A stretch of DNA of 64,000 nt from Ignavibacteriota bacterium (lineage in GTDB: Bacteria; Bacteroidota; Ignavibacteria; Ignavibacteriales; Melioribacteraceae). The stretch's first letter is position 1; every line of letters begins with the position of its first letter. Below, one piece after another: positions 62,057 through 64,000 of the stretch. A model generated the notes under the pieces. The model was not told the DNA's origin. It did not search any database and was given only the letters and a program-made list of their open reading frames with translations. The DNA is taken from the NCBI GenBank assembly GCA_002698995.1, contig PAAX01000030.1, positions 1-64,000 on the forward strand, given 5' to 3'. Both the position numbers and the translations under genes were made by a program.

Positions 62057-63424
62057 ATGAAAACAAAGCAATTGAAAAAAATTTTAATAGTAGATGATGA
62101 TGATGCGCATCGAATGATGTTGAAGGCAAGCCTCTCGGAAGATGGTTATAGTGTCGAGGAAGCTGCAGACGGTGACGAAGCCATCCGGATGGTAGAAGAA
62201 GGATTTTATGACCTGATCATGCTCGATCTGAAGATGAAAAATATTCACGGCATTCAAGCTCTTCGACAGATTAAACAGATCAGCCCGGCGATCCCAGTGC
62301 TGATTATGACGGCTTATGCTTCCGTCCAAACCGCAGTGGAAGGGCTTAAATTAGGCGCATTCGATTATTTGAATAAACCTCTGGATATGGATGATGTGCT
62401 GGAAAAAATCCGTGAAGCGCTTTCTGACGATAACGTTTATCTTTCTAAAGATAATTTGAAGGAGAATTTACTGCATGAATTTGATTTTTCAGATATCATC
62501 GGAAACAGCAAAAAGATGCGCGATCTTTTTGAGATACTGATGATGGTAGCCCCCAGCGACGCTACAGTCTTGATTTTAGGTGAAAGCGGCACCGGCAAAG
62601 AACTGATTGCTGATGCCATCCAGCATAATAGTCTGCGTACAGATAAGTCATTTATAAAGCTAAATTGTGCCGCATTGCCGGAAAATCTGTTGGAGAGCGA
62701 GCTTTTCGGGCATGAGAAAGGCGCTTTTACCGGAGCAACTTCACTACGTCAGGGACGCTTTGAACTAGCAGATCAGGGAACGATTTTTCTCGATGAAATC
62801 GGCGACATGAGTTTAACTACGCAGGCAAAAATTCTACGGATTCTGCAGGAGGGCGAATTTGAGCGGTTGGGCGGCGAAAAAACTTTGCAAGTGGATGTAC
62901 GGGTTATTGCCGCTACCAATAGAAATCTGGAGGAGGAGGTTAACAAAGGGAATTTTCGTCAGGATCTTTACTTCCGCCTAGGCGTTGTTCCCATCGAGAT
63001 TCCACCGTTACGGGAAAGGAAGGTAGACATTCACATTCTGGCAGAGCATTTTCTAGAGAAATTCGCACAAAAGAATCAACGGCTGATCAAAGGATTTACA
63101 CCAGAGGTAATTGATATGTTATCACGCTATTCCTGGCCGGGAAATGTTCGCGAACTGGAAAATGTAGTAGAGCGGGCAGTTATTTTAAGCAGGCAGGAGA
63201 TGATAACACCGGAAGCTTTACCCATGGGATTTAAGCAATTGACAAAACCAGAGGCGGAACCTTCTGAAGTAGAGTTGGCTGGACAATCACTAAAAGAGAT
63301 GGAAAAGGAACTCATCCTGAAGACCCTCGAAGAAACCGGGCACAACATCACCCGCACTGCGGAGATTCTTGGTATTACCCGTCGTGGATTACAGTACAAA
63401 CTAAAAGAATTGGGAAACAATTAG
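62057..63424 (+). CDS. Sigma54-dependent response regulator (second NtrC-type)
   Basis: A 455-residue activator with a receiver domain (phospho-acceptor D57 in IMLDLKMKN), an AAA+ domain with Walker A GESGTGKE, GAFTGA and GTIFLDEIGDM, and a C-terminal Fis-type helix (TRTAEILGITRRGLQYKL). It pairs with the kinase just upstream. The sigma54-type promoter at 63575-63590, before the broken DUF302 gene, is the nearest candidate target. It differs from the first regulator, which has GAFTGS. Confidence 0.92.
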   Translation: MKTKQLKKILIVDDDDAHRMMLKASLSEDGYSVEEAADGDEAIRMVEEGFYDLIMLDLKMKNIHGIQALRQIKQISPAIPVLIMTAYASVQTAVEGLKLGAFDYLNKPLDMDDVLEKIREALSDDNVYLSKDNLKENLLHEFDFSDIIGNSKKMRDLFEILMMVAPSDATVLILGESGTGKELIADAIQHNSLRTDKSFIKLNCAALPENLLESELFGHEKGAFTGATSLRQGRFELADQGTIFLDEIGDMSLTTQAKILRILQEGEFERLGGEKTLQVDVRVIAATNRNLEEEVNKGNFRQDLYFRLGVVPIEIPPLRERKVDIHILAEHFLEKFAQKNQRLIKGFTPEVIDMLSRYSWPGNVRELENVVERAVILSRQEMITPEALPMGFKQLTKPEAEPSEVELAGQSLKEMEKELILKTLEETGHNITRTAEILGITRRGLQYKLKELGNN

Positions 63425-63491
63425 TGCGCAAAAATATCACAGCTTAACAAAATGTAATTTTTAACTCGCGAAATCTTTTCACGCCTTATCA

Positions 63492-63526
63492 AGCCATCTG
63501 TACTTACCAGGTCAGATGGCTTTTTC
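63492..63526 (+). terminator. Rho-independent terminator of the second two-component operon
   Basis: AGCCATCTG (63492-63500) pairs with CAGATGGCT (63513-63521) over a 12-base loop and is followed by TTTTC. It lies about 70 bp after the response regulator stop. Confidence 0.88.
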
Positions 63527-63574
63527 TATTTCGGGCTTAAGCCAATTAAAAACAATAATCTGTTGAACTTTTTT

Positions 63575-63590
63575 TTGGCATAGAAGTTGG
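63575..63590 (+). promoter_or_regulatory. Sigma54 promoter before the broken DUF302 gene
   Basis: TTGGCATAGAAGTTGG keeps GG and TTG at -24/-12 spacing. No phased TTAA array lies 85 bp upstream (that place is the terminator), so it probably answers to a different activator than the five promoters around 14-24 kb. Confidence 0.68.
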
Positions 63591-63637
63591 TCATAGAGAC
63601 ATTAAATAGAAACATAAAGGAAAATTTTAATAGGAGT

Positions 63638-63999
63638 TATTTTTTCATTAAAGACGTAAAGCTATCATTTGATGAACCGTTGAAAATGTCAAAAGAGAAC
63701 TTGAGAAGGAAGGTTTTACCATTCTCTCTGAAATTAATATGGCAGAGATGATAAACAAGAAACTCGATGTGGATTTCAGACCTTACAAAATCATCGGTGC
63801 CTGTAATTCAATAGTTGCTCACAGGGCAATTCAACGAGAAAAAAATATTGGTGACTTTCTACCCTGCAACGTTGTTGTTCGCCAGTGATCCGAAGGGGTG
63901 ACAATAAGCGCTGAAGATCCCGTTAATAGAATGAAAGCAGTTGAAGACGGTAAAGTGTCCGGAATTTCCATAAGAATTCAGAAAAAACTGAAAAAGTAA
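63638..63999 (+). pseudogene. Broken DUF302 gene with frameshift and stop
   Basis: The first part (IKDVKLSFDE) lies in one frame, and the rest (VENVKRELEKEGF, then KLDVDFRPYKIIGACN and LPCNVVVRQ) in another, with the shift at about 63674-63678. A TGA at 63886-63888 then interrupts the frame, after which SEGVTISAEDPVNRM continues to TAA at 63997. The intact paralogue is at 54485-54910. The promoter and an AGGAG site remain, so loss may be recent; an error in the sequence is also possible at either place. Confidence 0.75.
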
Positions 64000-64000
64000 T

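Noticed and set aside
1-64000. CRISPR arrays, tRNA or rRNA genes, insertion sequences
   Set aside because: I saw no regular spacer-repeat pattern, no tRNA-like cloverleaf with conserved TTCGA arms, and no transposase-like protein. The phased A/T boxes are too short and too few to be CRISPR repeats.

Overview
The window is a low-GC, gene-dense bacterial segment that is almost entirely a metal-handling island. No rRNA, tRNA or other phylogenetic marker is present. Low GC, Bacteroidota-type small metal proteins (YHS, DUF5676, GDCCVxC), TPR-rich secreted proteins and frequent AAGGA/GGAGG ribosome binding sites suggest a free-living anaerobe or facultative anaerobe of the Ignavibacteria/Chlorobi-Bacteroidota neighbourhood. 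This placement is an inference.

Layout. (1) 209-5986, minus strand: two zinc-ribbon membrane proteins (one with DUF2318), a MacB/FtsX-type ABC transporter and a CcmF haem lyase. (2) 6074-14110, minus: a CusCBA-type Cu/Ag efflux operon (tolC-cusB-cusA), a PII-like gene and two secreted metal-binding proteins, closed by a UUCG-loop terminator. (3) 14409-17874, minus: a sigma54-dependent response regulator and its membrane histidine kinase. (4) 18099-26528, plus: small YHS/TRASH proteins, DUF5676-type membrane proteins, tiny His-rich membrane peptides, a TPR protein, a membrane spermidine-synthase-like protein and a DUF2231 protein. (5) 26652-32491, plus: an isoprenylcysteine-methyltransferase-like enzyme, an archaeal-type (type II) GAPDH, two transporters and a flavoprotein. 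(6) 32541-35565, minus: a mercury operon (merR, a 49-aa Cys-rich peptide, merTP, merA), divergent from (7) 35890-46174, plus: an ArsR/CadC-controlled CzcCBA efflux operon with a second PII-like gene, followed by a second cytochrome c maturation block (TPR, CcmE-like, CcmF). (8) 46214-53672, plus: gene remnants, a P1B-4-type ATPase, a degenerate histidine kinase, YnfA, GDCCVxC and two CDF transporters, and a DsrE gene broken by a stop codon. (9) 53788-59641, plus: a Spy/CpxP-like protein, DUF302, lspA, an FTR1-cytochrome c fusion and a CPC-type P1B ATPase, resembling a lead-resistance (pbr) set. (10) 60399-63999, plus: a second NtrB/NtrC-like pair, a terminator, a sigma54-type promoter and a broken DUF302 gene.

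The most notable signal is regulatory. Five intergenic regions around the first two-component system (before the cus operon, 18099, 18943, 22895 and 23616) each hold a -24/-12 (sigma54) element. In each, four A/T boxes centred on TTAA and spaced 8-11 bp begin 84-86 bp upstream of the -24 GG. This looks like one unreported sigma54 metal-stress regulon, with the 14409-17874 pair as the obvious candidate controller. Its targets combine a classical Cu/Ag pump with obscure YHS/DUF5676/His-rich mini-proteins, and a recurrent EF-hand-like plus CPxCGM domain is present four times in three proteins of the cus operon.
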